64,000 bases of DNA from Thiohalophilus sp. (GCF_034521165.1 NZ_JAXHMV010000014.1:1-64000), one strand, 5' to 3'. Shown: positions 23,002-31,015, numbered from the stretch's first letter. Program-made: numbers and translations. Notes: generated from the sequence alone by a model not told the origin.

Positions 23002-23314
23002 ATGACCCGGCCTGATAATTGGAACATGATAAGTAGATTGTACAAGGCTTCAGTACGCTGGACTTGTGAGGTGCGGCAGGGAACTGTATTTCAAATGGGA
23101 GCGGTATTTACTACATACGCATCACAAGGATATGAATCCCGAAAATAATGAAAAAAATAATTTGATCGCATTATGTCTATCCTGTCATATTTTCAAGCAT
23201 CCTCACATGCTCACGCAGTATGGAGTGCAGCAGCAGTTACAAGAGCTAGAGGAATTGCACATCAAAAAGAAAAGATCGAAAAGTACTTCTCGTCTAGTGA
23301 TTTCGAATATATAA
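23002..23314 (+). pseudogene. HNH endonuclease-like gene, frameshifted
   Basis: From ATG 23002 the frame reads MTRPDNWNMISRLYKASVRW, TCEV, then after a shift near 23072 continues CGRELYFKWERYLLHTHHKD and NEKNNLIALCLSCHIFKHPH. The C-x2-C, H-H-K-D, N-N-L-I-A-L-C-x2-C-H pattern is a zinc-ribbon HNH nuclease. Two bases appear to be missing in the first Cys pair. About 104 residues when repaired. It sits at the end of the decayed restriction locus. Confidence 0.6.
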
Positions 23315-23347
23315 AGAAAAATATATGAGGGCTGCCCTAGGTCGGAC

Positions 23348-23785
23348 TGAACCTCCCCCGGTTTCACGGACACATTAAATCAGAGACAATACTGATTAAG
23401 GAGTGTCCAAAAGATGACAAGAATGAAGTTTAAGGGGTCAAAGCCCTTTTCTAAGTCTACTCTCGAACCAACGAGTTTAAGGGGTCAAAGTCGAACCTCC
23501 CCCGGTTTCAGCGGACACATTAAATCAAGACAATACTGATTAAGGAGTGTCCAAAAGATGACAAGAAAACGCAAGCCCTACAAGACATACACCAAGGAAT
23601 TTAAGGCCGAAGCGGTGAAGCTAATGGAAGAGTCCGATCGTTCCGCTGCTGAGATTGCCCTGGAACTGGGAGTCGCCGAAATCAGCTCTACAAATGGAAA
23701 GAACAGCTGCAGGCCAAAGGTGAGCAGGCCTTTTCCGGCCAGTTTAAGGGGTCAAAGCCCTTTTCTAAGTCTACTCTCGAACCAA
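23348..23785. repeat. Nested IS3-type left ends and a duplicated 45 bp unit
   Basis: GAACCTCCCCCGGTTTCA with the following ~70 bp, up to the first codons of an orfA, occurs at 23349-23422 and again at 23493-23567: two copies of the left end of an IS3-type element. A 45 bp unit beginning AGTTTAAGGGGTCAAAGCCC occurs at 23427-23471 and 23741-23785, each time directly after the truncated IS sequence, with an 18 bp partial copy at 23473-23490. The result is a tandem-like scar of two successive truncated insertions. Confidence 0.75.
23558..23740 (+). pseudogene. IS3-family transposase OrfA fragment
   Basis: Starts MTRKRKPYKTYTKEFKAEAV, then LMEESDRSAAEIALELGV, the helix-turn-helix of IS3-family OrfA. 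A frameshift follows, after which NQLYKWKEQLQAKGEQAFSG is readable in another frame, and the sequence stops at the 45 bp repeat. No OrfB is present. Confidence 0.75.
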
Positions 23786-24046
23786 AATGGACATTCTGAA
23801 AATTGGGGAGAGATCATAATTCTCTGTGTGTAAGCGGGGTCTCGGACCTCCGCAAGCTTATTTAACTAACCGGATAAATACTCGGATTCCAGGGCCTCAC
23901 AGGGGCTTAAAAGGCCTTTTTAAGTAAAGAAATAGTCGGCAGATAGCAGTTCGCAGTCGGCAGTGGTCCCTACGAGCAGATTCTGGCTGCGAACACGGTG
24001 GCTACGAAACGGTGGGTAGTAAACCCCAGCCAGGCTGCGTGGGGCA

Positions 24047-24091
24047 TTGAAAGTTCATAAATACTGAACTATAGTTCACATTTTATGAACT
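24047..24091 (+). promoter_or_regulatory. Promoter inside a 40 bp dyad before the MNT-HEPN genes
   Basis: -35 TTGAAA (24047-24052), 17 bp spacer, -10 TATAGT (24070-24075). The -10 is the centre of a perfect palindrome TGAACTATAGTTCA (24065-24078), nested in a second inverted repeat AGTTCATAAA (24052-24061) and TTTATGAACT (24082-24091) with the same centre. The whole is a 40 bp dyad with three mismatched positions per arm. The upstream half of the first gene product has a winged helix and is the likely repressor. Confidence 0.7.
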
Positions 24092-24102
24092 ATTGGTGCG
24101 TT

Positions 24103-24714
24103 ATGAGTCAGCTCGGCGATGCCCTTTTTACCAACACCCAGCAGGCGCTGCTGGGGCTGTTTTTCAGCCGGCCGGATCGGAGTTTCTATTTCAAGGAGAT
24201 CCTGCGCCTGACCGGGATGGGGGTGGCAACCATCAAGCGGGAACTGGACAGTATGCGGGCGGCCGGTATCGTCACCCTGACCCGCTCGGGTAATCAGCAC
24301 CACTACCAGGCCAACCCGGACTGCCCGATCTATGCCGAACTGGCCGGAATCGTGCGCAAGACCTTCGGGGTCGCCGGGGTGATTCGCCAGGCCCTGGCGC
24401 CGCTGGAAGAGGGGATTACGCGAGCCTTTGTGTTCGGCTCGGTGGCCAGTGGCCGGGAGACCGCCGGCAGTGACGTCGATCTTATGATTGTGGGTGATGT
24501 GCGTTTTGCCGAAGTGGTCAAAGTGCTGCAGCCCGTGCAGGAGGCACTGGGGCGGGAGATCAATCCCAGGATATACACAGCGCACGAATGGAAACGATTG
24601 CAGAAGGACAATGATTCCTTTATACGGGAAGTACTGACAAAACCACAACTGGACGTCATTGGAGGCAAGGATGAGCCTGAACAATCTCGAAGGGAAAACA
24701 CTGGAGCGTATTGA
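24103..24714 (+). CDS. Winged-helix protein with minimal nucleotidyltransferase (MntA-like antitoxin)
   Basis: About 203 residues from ATG 24103 (an ATG at 24085 lies within the operator and is less likely; neither has a clear SD). Residues 1-80 are a winged helix (KEILRLTGMGVATIKRELDS). Residues 105-135 contain FVFGSVASGRETAGSDVDLM, the G-S-x10-D-x-D signature of MNT nucleotidyltransferases, which AMPylate or otherwise neutralise HEPN toxins. It overlaps the following HEPN gene by 44 bp. The fused DNA-binding domain and the dyad just upstream point to autoregulation. Confidence 0.85.
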   Translation: MSQLGDALFTNTQQALLGLFFSRPDRSFYFKEILRLTGMGVATIKRELDSMRAAGIVTLTRSGNQHHYQANPDCPIYAELAGIVRKTFGVAGVIRQALAPLEEGITRAFVFGSVASGRETAGSDVDLMIVGDVRFAEVVKVLQPVQEALGREINPRIYTAHEWKRLQKDNDSFIREVLTKPQLDVIGGKDEPEQSRRENTGAY

Positions 24715-25111
24715 GCCGGATGCGGCGACGATCCAACGCTTGATTTCTGCTGCCAGGCGCAATATCGCCGATGCACATGTGCTGGAAATCAGTCACGAGA
24801 ATCGCTTTGATGCGGCCTATAAAGCGATCATGCAATTGGCCAACGCGGCCCTGCAGGCCAATGGCTACAGAACATTGACCAGCCAGCCGGGGCATCATAG
24901 GACCATGATCCAGACCCTGGTACAGACTATCGGTCTGGATAATGAAACCGTCACCGTGCTGGATGCCTTGCGCAAGCAGCGCAATGTTACCGATTATGTC
25001 GGCGATCCGGTGCCCGCCGCAACGGTGGATGAATGTCTGAAACAGACCGAGGATCTTTTTCAGGAAGTCACCCGCTGGCTCAAGGTAAACCGACCGGAAT
25101 TGGTCGAGTAG
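24671..25111 (+). CDS. HEPN-domain protein, partner of the MNT protein
   Basis: About 146 residues, start MSLNNLEGKTLERIEPD at ATG 24671 (an ATG at 24659 is also in frame). All-helical; the segment DALRKQRNVTDYVGD near residue 105 corresponds to the conserved R-N-x-x-x-Y end of HEPN domains. The H of the canonical R-x4-6-H RNase motif is absent here, so either the family uses a variant motif or activity is reduced. Paired and overlapping with the nucleotidyltransferase, as in HEPN-MNT modules. Confidence 0.75.
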   Translation: MSLNNLEGKTLERIEPDAATIQRLISAARRNIADAHVLEISHENRFDAAYKAIMQLANAALQANGYRTLTSQPGHHRTMIQTLVQTIGLDNETVTVLDALRKQRNVTDYVGDPVPAATVDECLKQTEDLFQEVTRWLKVNRPELVE

Positions 25112-25184
25112 CAATAGCGGGCTACTCGATCCGGCTGGGCTAGCGGGGTCGAACCACGCAAGTTATAAGGCGAGAGTGGATCGA

Positions 25185-25214
25185 TTGACCTCCCATATAC
25201 CGGAAAAATATACT
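25185..25214 (+). promoter_or_regulatory. Possible promoter of the 53-residue ORF
   Basis: TTGACC (25185-25190), 18 bp spacer, TATACT (25209-25214), about 46 bp before the ORF start at 25260. Good match to a sigma70 promoter. Confidence 0.5.
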
Positions 25215-25259
25215 TCGACAGACCTTAGAGAACTACTGGGTCTAAACTAGAGAGTCGCT

Positions 25260-25421
25260 ATGTTTTTGATTTTCAAGTCAAAATCGAAAAAGTCCACATC
25301 ATTTTCGGAATTTATTCGTCACGCTTCATCCGGTGAAAAGAAGCGTGTGTATTCCGACGTGCTGAAAAAAGCCTCTGACAGACAGCTCGGAATTATCCGC
25401 AAGGCCCACGCTGCAAAATAA
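25260..25421 (+). CDS. Small basic protein (53 residues)
   Basis: MFLIFKSKSKKSTSFSEFIR, then HASSGEKKRVYSDVLKKASD, then RQLGIIRKAHAAK. The body is an amphipathic basic helix pair; F-I-R-x-A-S-x-x-E-K-K-R-V-Y is a motif I associate with small proteins beside toxin-antitoxin genes, although I cannot name a family. SD-like AGAGAG lies 6 bp before the ATG, and a sigma70-like promoter precedes it. It lies between the MNT-HEPN and VapBC modules. Function unknown. Confidence 0.55.
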   Translation: MFLIFKSKSKKSTSFSEFIRHASSGEKKRVYSDVLKKASDRQLGIIRKAHAAK

Positions 25422-25573
25422 CCTTTCTTTTAGAAAGATTATTTTGCTTGCCCTTCCAGATTCACTAGCCGCTTAAACACGATTTTTCCAGCCTCCAGCA
25501 GCCTGTCCAGGCTCGCACCACCGCAACTCTTTGAAAGTAGAAACAAAAACCTCAAAAACCCGGCCCTAACAGG

Positions 25574-25640
25574 CCTTAAAAGGCCCATTTTCAGGCAAAA
25601 TTCGTCGCTTTAAAGTACATCAGGGCCCGTCAGGGCTTGA
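25574..25640 (+). repeat. Repeat R9, copy 1
   Basis: A ~67 bp unit running from TTAAAAGGCCCATTTTCAGG to GTCAGGGCTTGA. A second copy in the same orientation lies at 31319-31390, with about 85 percent identity by eye. Its 5' part (GGGGCTTAAAAGGCC) also appears near 23903. The rest of 25422-25731 holds no recognisable gene. Confidence 0.65.
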
Positions 25641-25680
25641 ATCCATCTGGAATGCCATTTTCCGGCGGCACGAGAAACAG

Positions 25681-25704
25681 CATCAAATGATGTACTCTTT
25701 GATG
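25681..25704. promoter_or_regulatory. Inverted repeat before vapB
   Basis: CATCAAA (25681-25687) and TTTGATG (25698-25704) form an inverted repeat with a 10 bp spacer, 27 bp before the vapB start. This is the size and place of a VapB/VapBC operator. Confidence 0.5.
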
Positions 25705-25731
25705 CAGTGCAACCGAATGAGGTATTTCCCT

Positions 25732-25929
25732 ATGCGTACGACCCTGAACATCGATGACCAGCTGCTGGAGGAAGCACAGCGTATAACCGGTATGACCGAA
25801 AAAGCCGCCCTGGTGCGGGAGGGGTTGCGCGCGCTGATCGAGCGCGAGAGCGCCCGGCGTCTGGCGCGGCTGGGTGGCAGTGAGCCGCAGTTGGAGTCCG
25901 TGCCCCGCCGGCAGTCCGATCCGGCATGA
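25732..25929 (+). CDS. vapB: VapB-type antitoxin
   Basis: About 65 residues from MRTTLNIDDQLLEEAQRITG, preferred over ATGs further upstream because it fits the family start. Family layout: ribbon-helix-helix-like N-terminus, then EKAALVREGLRALIERES and the ARRLARLGGSEP tail that wraps the toxin. The stop overlaps the vapC start by 4 bp (25926-25929). It should repress its own promoter together with VapC. Confidence 0.85.
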   Translation: MRTTLNIDDQLLEEAQRITGMTEKAALVREGLRALIERESARRLARLGGSEPQLESVPRRQSDPA

Positions 25930-26294
25930 TCCTGGTCAACACCTCGGTGTGGGTGGATCACCTGCGCGTCGGTGATGCCACGCTGGAGGAATTGCTGAAC
26001 CACACTCGGGTGCTGATGCACCCGTTTGTGCTCGGTGAGCTGGCCTGCGGCAACTTGCGTAATCGCGGCGAGGTGCTGCAGCTGCTCGGGGATCTGCCGC
26101 AGGCGACGGTCGCCAGCGATGAGGAAGTGCTGTTTTTTATCGAACGCCACATGCTGATGGGCCGGGGCATCGGTTATGTCGACGCGCACTTGCTGGCATC
26201 TGTGACCCTGAGTAGCTCGACGCAACTGTGGACAAGGGACAAGCGTCTGCGGGCGACGGCCGAGACCCTGAACCTCGCGTACGGTGCGGATTGA
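25926..26294 (+). CDS. vapC: VapC-type PIN toxin with D5N change
   Basis: A 122-residue PIN protein, start MILVNTSVWVDHLRVGDATL. Family members read M-I-L-V-D-T-S; here the codon is AAC, so the first metal-binding Asp is Asn at position 5. The other acidic residues are present: E38 in FVLGELACG, D86 in GYVDAHLLAS and D105 in LWTRDKRL. VapC cleaves RNA with Mg or Mn. Loss of the first Asp is expected to reduce or abolish activity, which could explain why the antitoxin is no longer essential; this is inference. Overlaps vapB by 4 bp. Confidence 0.88.
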   Translation: MILVNTSVWVDHLRVGDATLEELLNHTRVLMHPFVLGELACGNLRNRGEVLQLLGDLPQATVASDEEVLFFIERHMLMGRGIGYVDAHLLASVTLSSSTQLWTRDKRLRATAETLNLAYGAD

Positions 26295-26663
26295 AGGGAG
26301 AAGAAAGAAGGCCAGAAGGCGAATAGAGCAGGGTTATGATGAAAGCCGCCGGGAGGGGGCTATGTCAGAAGTAGGGTGCGTTCTACGCACCACATTCTCG
26401 ATGCCGGAATAATGGTGCGTAGAACGCACCCTAACCGATTTTGTCACACCCGACTTCGCCGCCTCCTTATGAAGCGCGCTAATGCCTAAAAAGGCCATTA
26501 TTGAGGATCGCGCCCAAGCCCTCCGGACAGTGATGAGGTACGAGTGACAAGTTTACCCTCTCCCCCAACCCCTCTCCCGCGTACGGGAGAGGGGAGTGCG
26601 TTCCCTGACTCCCTTCGAGGAATAAGCACATCCCTGTGCAAAAGACCGCGCCCTTTGATTCTG
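26295..26663. repeat. Intergenic palindromes in a 369 bp gap
   Basis: No gene is seen. AGGGTGCGTTCTACGCACCA (26373-26392) and its exact inverse (26413-26432) form a 20 bp inverted repeat with a 20 bp loop; the unit GGTGCGTAGGACGCACC recurs near 27624 and in part near 27722. A second hairpin, CCCCTCTCCCG (26569-26579) with CGGGAGAGGGG (26584-26594), belongs to a widespread palindromic repeat type. Between them (26533-26545) is a short GATGAGGTACGAG unit of family R5. Confidence 0.7.
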
Positions 26664-27035
26664 TTAGTAATTGGTGCCGAATGATAGATCGGTGGCGTTG
26701 GCCGGCGCGCGCAGGTTGGCGAGACGGCTGCCCTGGGTGACCGGGCCGCCGGTGAACAGTTGGTGCAGATAGCCGCTCCCGCCGTCTGTGCTGAAGTGCC
26801 GGGCCATGTCCCGGGCCAGGCGGCGTGCATGTCTTGGCGAGCCCTGTTCGAGATACTGCTTGCGCAGATACATGATCACGTCCCAGTGGTCGTCGTTAAG
26901 TGCGATGCCTTCGCTGGAGGCGAGGGTGGTGGATTTCTCGCGGCTCCAGTTCTGTTCTTCAAGTTCAGTACGACGCTCGTGCCTGTTGTCGCCGGTGGGT
27001 TCGCTATCCTGTGCTTTTATTGCATATTGGGTCAT
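26664..27035 (-). CDS. DsrC/TusE-fold protein lacking the C-terminal cysteines
   Basis: About 123 residues, start MTQYAIKAQDSEPTGDNRHE at 27035, with AGGAAA 8 bp upstream. The C-terminal part follows the DsrC/TusE/RspA pattern: ELEEQNWSREKSTTLASSEG (compare E-x-W-x-E), IALNDDHWDVIMYLRKQYLE, RHARRLARDMARHF, then GGSGYLHQLFTGGPVTQGSR (compare G-x-x-Y-L-Y-x-L-F-P-x-G-P). It ends NLRAPANATDLSFGTNY with no cysteine at all, whereas DsrC carries one or two catalytic cysteines at the C-terminus. DsrC acts in sulfur transfer in sulfite reduction and sulfur oxidation; cysteine-less paralogues (RspA-like) may be regulatory. Followed downstream by palindromic repeats. Confidence 0.8.
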   Translation of the reverse strand: MTQYAIKAQDSEPTGDNRHERRTELEEQNWSREKSTTLASSEGIALNDDHWDVIMYLRKQYLEQGSPRHARRLARDMARHFSTDGGSGYLHQLFTGGPVTQGSRLANLRAPANATDLSFGTNY

Positions 27036-27160
27036 GTTGTTTCCTGTGCCGAAGCGGCGTATTGGTTTACTCGCGTGTTGCCTGCAGTGACGCAGGCTTT
27101 GCCAACGTGACCTGCAAAACTTGCGCTGTGTCAGACCTGGTTCGTTATTTAACCTGGCCG

Positions 27161-27388
27161 TCAACCGTCCTGGTTGCTGTTGTTGCTCGCCTGCTGGTAC
27201 GGGTGCAGTTTCGTGGTCTTCATCTTCATCTTGCTGCCAGGTATGGACTCGATATGGCTTTTGGGAGAAACCGGTTCGTGCTGGGCAGGGCTCTGGAGTT
27301 TGCCCCATGACAGGTAATGCGTGTTGAGTGCCTTGAGGTAATGGGTACGGGTGGAGGCGTTATAGGGGGCGGTAAAGAATGTGTTCAT
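27161..27388 (-). CDS. Small protein upstream of the DsrC-like gene
   Basis: A 75-residue ORF from ATG 27388 (MNTFFTAPYNASTRTHYLKA, then LNTHYLSWGKLQSPAQHEPV), preceded by a strong AGGAGA 6 bp upstream. The N-terminal 30 residues are aromatic-rich and the rest is polar and basic with many Lys, His and Ser. No family recognised. It is on the same strand as the DsrC-like gene, 125 bp upstream, so the two may be cotranscribed. Confidence 0.5.
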   Translation of the reverse strand: MNTFFTAPYNASTRTHYLKALNTHYLSWGKLQSPAQHEPVSPKSHIESIPGSKMKMKTTKLHPYQQASNNSNQDG

Positions 27389-27883
27389 GTGACTCTCCTG
27401 TGGATCATCACTGGCTGCTTGTGTGCTCACAGGTTGTGAGCCATTCCTTGCAGGTACACGATTCTGTTTTGAAACCGGTTGGCCAATTCACAGGGTGTAG
27501 CGATGACTGAGATCCACTATGGACCCTTTTCAGGGAAATAGATAGGGGATAGTTCCTAGTTGGCAATTTGCAGTCGGCAGAGGGTTTTTCGGGCAGGTGC
27601 CAGTTATGCTGGTATCGAGATGACGGTGCGTAGGACGCACCCTACCTGATTATACGATCGGTAACAGTTGGCATAGGTGGGGACCTTCGGGCGGGTACCA
27701 GTTATCCTGGCATCGAGATGACGGTGCGCAGGACGCGTACCCTGGCTGACTATGCGATGCGAAGCAGATGTCTGTTTTTGTTTCTACACTTAAAGTTTAC
27801 GCTTTACGGCGCGCACGCGGGGCGGATCTGTCCGGCTGTTGACGCGCCCCTCACGGCAAGTTGCATCACAGGAGCGCATCGCT
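27389..27883. other. Gap of 495 bp, palindromic repeats only
   Basis: No gene is supported. Visible elements: R3-like GCAGTCGGCAGAG (27570), GGTGCGTAGGACGCACCCTA (27624) and a variant (27724), in a near-duplicated stretch (GGTACCAGTTATCCTGGCAT at 27696 matches GGTGCCAGTTATGCTGGTAT at 27595). A sigma70-like AT-rich patch lies at 27780-27800. Confidence 0.5.
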
Positions 27884-30235
27884 ATGCATGATCAATCCCC
27901 TTCGCCGATCCGGGGGTATCTGCGCCGCCGCTGGTTTAACATTCGCCGGGTGCGCTTCTGGGCGGTTTTGGCCGTCGCGTTATATACGCTTGCCGGCTTT
28001 TTTCTGGTGCCGTGGCTTGCCGAGAGCGATCGCGGTGGACACGGTGCGGGAGGATCTTGACCGCGAGCTGCGCATCGGCAACGTCGACTTCAATCCCTAC
28101 ACCTTCACGCTGACGGTAAACGACTTTGCGCTGGCGGATGCCGACGGCCACGAGCTCGTCCGCTTCGAGCGGCTGTTCGTCAATTTCACGCTGCTCAGCC
28201 GGATCGATCGGGCCTGGACGTTCCAGGCGGTGCGCCTCGAAGGGCCGGTGGTTCAGGAGGAGCGCTTCGCCTCGGGGGCGACGCGCTTCACCCGGCTGAT
28301 GGAGGACGCGGCGGGCGCGCCGGCGGATTCCGGCGAGGGCGAGGAGGGCGGCATGCCGGCGGTGGTGATCCGCGATCTGAACGTTGTGGCGGGGGCGATC
28401 ACTTTGTGGATCGCCTGAGCGCGGATTCCGACTCCTCAGGCTCGAGCGCCACCATTGCGCTACGCGAGCTCGAGCTGTCGCTGGATGATGCCACCCTGCA
28501 CGAGAGCACTCCGTTTCCGGTCCATCTTGCCGGGCGGCTCGACGCGGGCGGCGCCTTCTCGCTCGACGGTGCGCTGCGGGTGTCGCCACCCTTCGCGGTT
28601 AACGCCGATCTGCGTGTGGATGCGCTGGCCCTGAGCCCGGCGGCGCCTTACCTGCAGCAGTTCGCCCGGGTGGGGATCGAAAGCGGGCGCGTGAGCCTCG
28701 GCGGGCAGCTGTCCGTCAGCGGCGACGAGCCGCTGGCCTATCGCGGCCGTGTCGATGTGGAACAGCTCAGTCTTGTGCCCCTGACTGACGACACGCCGGT
28801 GGCGGGCTGGCAGGCGCTGCGGATCGAGCGCCTCGATCTGAGTCTCGCTCAGCGCAGCGTCGAAACCTCGAGCGTCTCCATCGAGGGAGTCTCCGGTCGG
28901 GTGATCATCCGCGAGGATCGAAGCACGAATATCGGCCAACTGCTGGTGGCGCGCGCCGGGGGCGAGGCAGCCCCGTCCGGGGAGGCTGACAGCGAGTCCG
29001 CCGCCCCGTTTCGTATCAGCGTTGCCGGCATCGTCCTGACCGACGGCGGTCTGCACTTCGCGGACCGCTCGCTGCCGCTGCCGTTTTCGACGCGCATCCA
29101 TGAGCTGAACGGCGAGATCTCCTCGCTGGCCTCGGACACGCAGGCGCCGGCCGACGTCCGGCTCGAAGGGCAGGTAGGCGAGCACGGCCTGGCGCGCATC
29201 GAAGGCGCGATCCATGCCTGGCAGCCGATGCGGGACACAAACGTCACGCTCACGTTCCGTAACCTGCAGGTGCCGGCGTATTCGCCCTACACGGCCGCCT
29301 TCGCCGGACGCCGGATCGCGGGCGGCCGGATGGATCTCGATCTCGGTTACCGCCTCGCCGACGGCCGGCTGGAAGGCTCCAACGCGATAGCGTTGCACGA
29401 TCTGCGGCTGGGCGAGAAGGTCGAAAGCCCCGAGGCGATGGATTTGCCGCTTGGGCTCGCCGTCGCGCTGCTCAAGAACAGCGAGGGCGTCATCGAAATG
29501 GATATCCCGGTCACGGGCGAGGTCGGCGATCCACAGTTTAAGCTGGGCGGCGCAATCCGCCAGGCGGTGATGGACGCGATCATCAAGGTCGTCAGCTCGC
29601 CGTTTCGCTTTTTGGCGGGTTTGGTCGGGGCCGGCGACGAGGATCTGCAACGGATCCTGTTCCCGGCGGGCCGCAGCGAGCTGACGCCGCCACAGCTCGA
29701 GCGCGTCGCGCTGCTGCGCAAGGCGCTTGCGAAGCGTCCGGCGCTCGCGCTGGAGCTGGCCGGACCTTTCGATCCGGAGGTGGACGGCCCGGTGCTCAAG
29801 CGTCGGCGCGCGGTCGAGGCGCTGGCCGCGCGGTTGCGCGAGCAGGGACGCGAGGTGTCGTCGCCCGATCTGACCGCGGCCTCGACACAGGACGCGATGG
29901 AAGCGCTGTTCGCCCGCGCCTACCCCGATGCCAATCTGGATGCGCTCCGCGAGCGGTTCACCCGCGCGGCAAACGAGGCGGCGGAGGGCGGTGCGCGCTT
30001 CGACGCGATCGCCTACCGGGCCCATATCGCCACGCGCGTGATCGCCGCGCAGCCTGTCACCGATGCCGATCTCGCGGCGCTGGCGCAGGCGCGTGCCGCG
30101 GCCGTGCGCGACCGCCTGCTGGAGGACACCGCCGTCGAACCCGATCGGGTCCTTCTGGCGCAGCCCATGGTGATCGAATCGGAAGACGACGAGCAGGTTA
30201 CGATGGAGGTCGGGTTAAAGACAGTTGGCAGTTAG
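27884..30235 (+). pseudogene. DUF748-type (AsmA-like) protein, frameshifted
   Basis: Start MHDQSPSPIRGYLRRRWFNI with an N-terminal TM helix (FWAVLAVALYTLAGFFLVPW). After a +1 shift near 28027 the protein continues VDTVREDLDRELRIGNVDFN, ending its frame at 28418, and after a -1 shift near 28402 the rest follows from DRLSADSDSSGSS to GLKTVGS. The body is a chain of beta-rich AsmA-like repeats (VNADLRVDALALSPAAPYL, MDLDLGYRLADGRLEGSNAI), as in DUF748 proteins of the bacterial cell envelope. Around 780 residues when repaired, shorter than the usual ~1,000 or more. GC content is clearly higher than that of the neighbours. Confidence 0.75.
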
Positions 30236-30283
30236 CAGTTAGCAGTTAGCAGTTGGCAGTTGGCAGATAGTACTCGGCAGAGG
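30222..30283. repeat. R3 tandem units overlapping the DUF748 stop
   Basis: About four to five alternating units of CAGTTGGCAGTTAGCAG, the reverse of the R3 sequence seen near 4806, 6627 and 13277. The DUF748 stop codon (30233-30235) lies inside the first unit. Confidence 0.7.
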
Positions 30284-30341
30284 AGAGGGTTGCTTGAAAT
30301 GATCTCGGTGCGGTTAAATAATTTCTCATGGGAAAGTTGAT

Positions 30342-30629
30342 TTGAGATCTGCAAATCCTGCTGTCACGTTGATTGTAGACAAGTGCAAGAATAAGGAGGA
30401 AATTGCGGATTTCAATCAATATTTAGGCAATCAACTTGAAGCAAGGTTGCCGCTGAACGTCCCGTTGAATATATATCACGAGGATTCTAAAGCTAATGCA
30501 GGATTACAGGCAGTAGATTTATTTTGTTGGGGTATCTATAGGAAGTATGAGCACGGTGACGACCCGGTGTGGTATAGAGATTATCGTGCGAGAATTCGTT
30601 TTGAAACGGAATATTTGGGAAACGGATAG
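30342..30629 (+). pseudogene. DUF3800 C-terminal fragment
   Basis: A 95-residue open stretch, beginning in a family core: VDKCKNKEEIADFNQYLGNQ, PLNVPLNIYHEDSKANAGLQ and AVDLFCWGIYRKYEHGD, the well conserved C-terminal half of DUF3800 proteins (RNase H-like fold, catalytic Asp in S-K-x-N-A-G-L-Q-A-V-D). The N-terminal half with its first Asp is missing; only a TTG could start it. Remnant of a larger gene. Confidence 0.7.
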
Positions 30630-30834
30630 GCAAAAAAACGGCGGCGATCAGCAGGCCGCCGATGACAACGCCGGGCGGGGATCTTCAGACCCGTCACACC
30701 GAATACATCGATGATCGACGGAATGCCCGGTAGCCAACCCACCACCAGCCATGCAACAAAGGGCAGGGCCATCGACGATCCCGACACCCGCAGAATGCGC
30801 CGGGTGATGAACAAGGTGCTGTGCGTGCTTTTCA
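30600..30834 (-). pseudogene. Small membrane protein, truncated or frameshifted
   Basis: From ATG 30834 on the minus strand: MKSTHSTLFITRRILRVSGS, then SMALPFVAWLVVGWLPG (TM helix). After GLKIPA a shift would give GVVIGGLLIAAVFLPIRF, a second TM helix, cut by the DUF3800 fragment. No family recognised. Confidence 0.3.
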
Positions 30835-30888
30835 TGGGTCGTCTCGCTATTAGCAGCGTGCGTTGATGGCAGCGGGAAAGCGCGCCGC

Positions 30889-31015
30889 CTACTTGTACAA
30901 TCCGAGCGTGCCAATACACACATCGTCGTTGAATTCACGGCCGATCGCAACCAGGCCAACGCGCTCCAGGCGGGCCACGTTGAGTTCCGTGCCGATGTGG
31001 TAGCGATATTTGGGG
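30889..31015 (-). pseudogene. C-terminal fragment of an unknown protein
   Basis: About 40 codons open on the minus strand, ending ARLERVGLVAIGREFNDDVC and IGTLGLYK-stop. The sequence looks like the end of a real protein, but the 5' part is replaced by a GGGGTCAGAG transposon-associated motif at 31011. Same strand as the small membrane protein that follows. Confidence 0.3.

Noticed and set aside
28460..30025. 521-residue open frame antisense to the DUF748 pseudogene
   Set aside because: Arg/Gln/Asp-rich shadow of a very high-GC gene; no recognisable domains.
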